A stretch of 7,624 nucleotides of DNA from the NCBI GenBank assembly GCA_934692455.1, contig CAKUTY010000062.1:1-7624 (forward strand), in the 5' to 3' direction. Shown piece by piece: positions 5,359 to 7,624 of the stretch (within the stretch, counting starts at the first letter, position 1; the number at the start of each line of letters is the position of its first letter). This DNA comes from an uncultured Erysipelotrichaceae bacterium (GTDB lineage: Bacteria; Bacillota_I; Bacilli_A; Erysipelotrichales; Erysipelotrichaceae). The notes below the pieces were generated by a model, which saw only the letters and a list, made by a program, of their open reading frames with translations, was not told the DNA's origin and made no database searches. The position numbers and the translations under genes are program-made.

Positions 5359-7215
5359 ATGTTAGTAACAAGGAATTCTAAGTTGATTGATGTGTTTAAG
5401 ACACCATCTGGTCATGATCTTTTAGCTCGTTTATTCTATTCACTTGGAATGGATGAGAGTTTGATTGAGAAGAAATTGATTGGAGGCATTAAGCTGAGTT
5501 CCTTGAAATATTTAACGTTTAATAAGTTTAATGATGAGGCAATCGATGCGTTTGTTGATTTGTTAAACTCTTTTAATATTGAAGATAAAGATGATAATCC
5601 TGAAATTAAAAAAGAGTGGTGGAAGGAGGCAATATTCTATCAAATCTATCCACGTTCTTTTAAGGATTCTAATGGTGATGGAATAGGTGATATTAATGGC
5701 ATTACTTCTAAGTTAGATTATCTGAAGGATTTGGGAGTAGATGCCTTATGGATTTGCCCTTTTTATGATTCACCTAATTGTGATAATGGCTATGATATTC
5801 GTGATTATAAGAAGATTATGACTGAGTTTGGGACTATGGAAGATGTTGATAATTTATTTATTGAAGCTCATAAAAGGGATATTAAGATAATTATTGATTT
5901 GGTAATGAATCATACTTCTGATGAACATGAATGGTTTAAGAAATCTTTGAAGAGAATTAAACCTTATGATGATTATTATATTTGGAAAGACAAGCCTACT
6001 AACTGGACTTCTTTCTTTTCAGGTCCTGCTTGGAAATATTTTAATGAAAGAAAACAATATGTCCTACATCTATTTGCGGATAAACAAATAGACTTAAATT
6101 GGGATAATCCTTTGGTCAGAGAAGAGATGTATGATATTGCCAATTATTGGTTGGATAAGGGCGCTGATGGTTTTAGATTGGATGTTGTGTCGATGATATC
6201 TAAGAATAGACCTTTAAAAGATGGTAATAAGACTATTGGTGAATTAATTTCTTTTGTGGGTATTGAACATTATTTCCATGGTAATCATTTGGATGAGTAT
6301 TTAAAGGAATTTAATCAAAGATGTTTAAAGCCTCATAAGGCTTATACGGTTGGAGAGTGTCCTGGTGCTGGTGTTAAACTAGGCAGGTTTATTGCGGGCG
6401 ATGATAGTGATGAGTTAAGTCAATTGTTTTCTTTTGATCATATTGATAATCCTGGTAAGAAGCGTTTTGATGTCTATGATTTTGATTTAAGGAAGATGGT
6501 GCCTGAAATAATTAGATGGCAAACCAATTATTCTAATCATGCTTGGCCTACAGTGTTTATGAACAATCATGATAATCCTAGGATGTTGTCTAAGGTTAAT
6601 AAGGATCTAAGGTATCGTGATGAGGTGGCTAAGTTACTTATAACTTTAATGATGACTTTAAAGGGTACGCCTTATATTTATCAGGGTGATGAGATTGGTA
6701 TGGCTAATTATCCTTTTAAGGATTTAAGTGAGTATCGTGATGTCGAAACTTTAAATTTTTATGAATTGAATAAAAAGGATAAGAATATCTTGAAGAGATT
6801 GGAATATGGTTCTAGGGATAATGCTAGAACGCCAATGCAGTGGAAAGATGAAACTTATGTAGGTTTCTCTAGTGTTAATCCTTGGATAAATATTAATCCT
6901 GATTATAGGAAATATAACGTTGAAAGCGAACTTAAGGATGATAATTCAATACTGAATTATTATAAGAAGGCTATTAAGTTGCGTAAGGATAATGAATGTT
7001 TGATTTATGGTAATTTAGAGTTACAAGTATTGAATGATGTGTTAGTATATAAACGAACATTTGATGGTGAAATGTTTGTGGTGGTAACAAACTTAACTAG
7101 CAAGGAATTAAAGAAGCCAATAGTTAAAGATGTTGTGTTAAGTAATTATAATAGCAATAGTGATAAATTAAGACCATATGAGGTGATTGTATGCAAGAAA
7201 GTGGAAAGATATTAG
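5359..7215 (+). CDS. GH13 alpha-glucosidase (oligo-1,6-glucosidase/dextran glucosidase-like) with extra N-terminal domain
   Basis: An intracellular glycoside hydrolase (no signal peptide) expected to release glucose from the non-reducing end of short alpha-glucans. The (beta/alpha)8 domain starts at W87 (WWKEAIFYQIYPRSF). A calcium-type loop DSNGDGIGD spans 103-111. The GH13 regions are DLVMNH (180-185), GFRLDVV with nucleophile D275, VGECPG with acid/base E333, and NNHDNP with D405. QIDLNWDNP and RDNARTPMQW are typical of the oligo-1,6-glucosidase group (GH13_31). Val276 after the nucleophile is the residue linked in that group to alpha-1,6 preference. Residues 87-618 make a normal-length enzyme; residues 1-85 are an extra, probably helical domain (PSGHDLLARLFYSLGMDE, then DEAIDAFVDLLNS). 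AGAGGAG at 5345-5351 precedes ATG 5359, only 2 nt after the rlmB stop, so they are co-transcribed. Trehalose-6-phosphate hydrolase is a less likely alternative. Confidence 0.88.
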   Translation: MLVTRNSKLIDVFKTPSGHDLLARLFYSLGMDESLIEKKLIGGIKLSSLKYLTFNKFNDEAIDAFVDLLNSFNIEDKDDNPEIKKEWWKEAIFYQIYPRSFKDSNGDGIGDINGITSKLDYLKDLGVDALWICPFYDSPNCDNGYDIRDYKKIMTEFGTMEDVDNLFIEAHKRDIKIIIDLVMNHTSDEHEWFKKSLKRIKPYDDYYIWKDKPTNWTSFFSGPAWKYFNERKQYVLHLFADKQIDLNWDNPLVREEMYDIANYWLDKGADGFRLDVVSMISKNRPLKDGNKTIGELISFVGIEHYFHGNHLDEYLKEFNQRCLKPHKAYTVGECPGAGVKLGRFIAGDDSDELSQLFSFDHIDNPGKKRFDVYDFDLRKMVPEIIRWQTNYSNHAWPTVFMNNHDNPRMLSKVNKDLRYRDEVAKLLITLMMTLKGTPYIYQGDEIGMANYPFKDLSEYRDVETLNFYELNKKDKNILKRLEYGSRDNARTPMQWKDETYVGFSSVNPWININPDYRKYNVESELKDDNSILNYYKKAIKLRKDNECLIYGNLELQVLNDVLVYKRTFDGEMFVVVTNLTSKELKKPIVKDVVLSNYNSNSDKLRPYEVIVCKKVERY

Positions 7216-7624
7216 AATCATTAAATTTAGAGTTTAGATACATTGAACATGAGCCCGTTTTAGATTATGAAGCTGCTTATAGAGTTGATAAAGAGTTTAA
7301 TCTAACAGGTCAAGAATCAAAGTGTTTGTTTATTAAGACGAAGTCTGGTAAGTATTATTCTTTTATTACTTATGAAGGTGTTAACTTTGATCGTAAGTTC
7401 TTTAAGGAATTGTTAGGAGAGAAGACAAGCATCGCCTCAAGGGAAGAGCTTATGGATATTGCAGGATATGAGGCAGGGTGTGCTGCTCCTTTTCCTTATC
7501 CTAAGGAAGTAGGCTATATTGTTGATAATAGAGTCTTCAATTTTGATAAGTATATTTGTAGTGCTGGTATTCCTACTGAGAGTTTCGAGATGCCTACTAG
7601 TAACTTAAAAGAAGTATATAAACA
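7191..7624 (+). CDS. YbaK/EbsC-type aminoacyl-tRNA deacylase, 3' end outside window
   Basis: An open frame runs from ATG 7191 to the window edge (144 codons, no stop), overlapping the glucosidase gene by 25 nt. GAGGTG at 7180-7185, 5 nt upstream, supports the start. The pattern fits the YbaK/ProX editing fold: H20-E-P-V, E27-A-A, then SKCLFIKTKSGKYY with K44 at the place of the conserved catalytic lysine, EELMDIAGYEAGCAAPFPYP (family 'G-x-x-x-G-x-x-x-P' loop), then VGYIVDNRVF and CSAGIPTESFEM. Family members hydrolyse mischarged tRNA in trans, for example Cys-tRNA-Pro (YbaK) or Ala-tRNA-Pro (ProX). Which substrate applies is not decidable here. Only the extreme C-terminus should be missing, as the family is about 150-165 residues long. 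Confidence 0.85.
   Translation, partial: MQESGKILESLNLEFRYIEHEPVLDYEAAYRVDKEFNLTGQESKCLFIKTKSGKYYSFITYEGVNFDRKFFKELLGEKTSIASREELMDIAGYEAGCAAPFPYPKEVGYIVDNRVFNFDKYICSAGIPTESFEMPTSNLKEVYK

Overview
The window is AT-rich, has dense, mostly overlapping plus-strand genes and clear Shine-Dalgarno sites, and carries the Firmicutes-type order cysS, mrnC (Mini-III RNase), rlmB. This suggests a low-GC Bacillota species, perhaps an Erysipelotrichia-like or related gut Firmicute. That placement is an inference from gene order and protein style; nothing in the window fixes the genus.

Left block (1-2726): a truncated protein with RCC1-like repeats, an FN3-like segment and a PASTA-like C-terminus is followed by a 63-residue GYF_2-like protein, cysteinyl-tRNA synthetase and Mini-III RNase. 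Each gene overlaps the next by 1 to 14 nt, so this is one operon, closed by a convincing intrinsic terminator at 2739-2773.

Central block (2775-4640): a two-gene module sits between mrnC and rlmB, which are usually neighbours. It has tandem CCCCATTC repeats, a promoter, a perfect 7-bp inverted repeat (likely operator), a winged-helix AbiEi-type protein and an AbiEii/AbiGii-type nucleotidyltransferase overlapping it by 16 nt. This looks like a type IV-style toxin-antitoxin or abortive-infection system. Its lysine and isoleucine codon choice is opposite to that of cysS (AAA:AAG 25:5 against 7:35; ATA 13 against 0), so it was probably acquired horizontally.

Right block (4658-7624): rlmB (23S rRNA 2'-O-methyltransferase), then after a 2-nt gap a GH13 alpha-glucosidase with an unusual ~85-residue helical N-terminal extension, then, overlapping by 25 nt, a YbaK/EbsC-type aminoacyl-tRNA editing protein that runs off the window.

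Apart from the glucosidase, the chromosomal genes serve tRNA charging and editing and rRNA maturation. The inserted nucleotidyltransferase belongs to a superfamily in which some toxins modify tRNA. No clear terminator separates the module from rlmB, so rlmB expression may partly depend on the module's promoter. No rRNA, tRNA, CRISPR array or intact transposase is visible.
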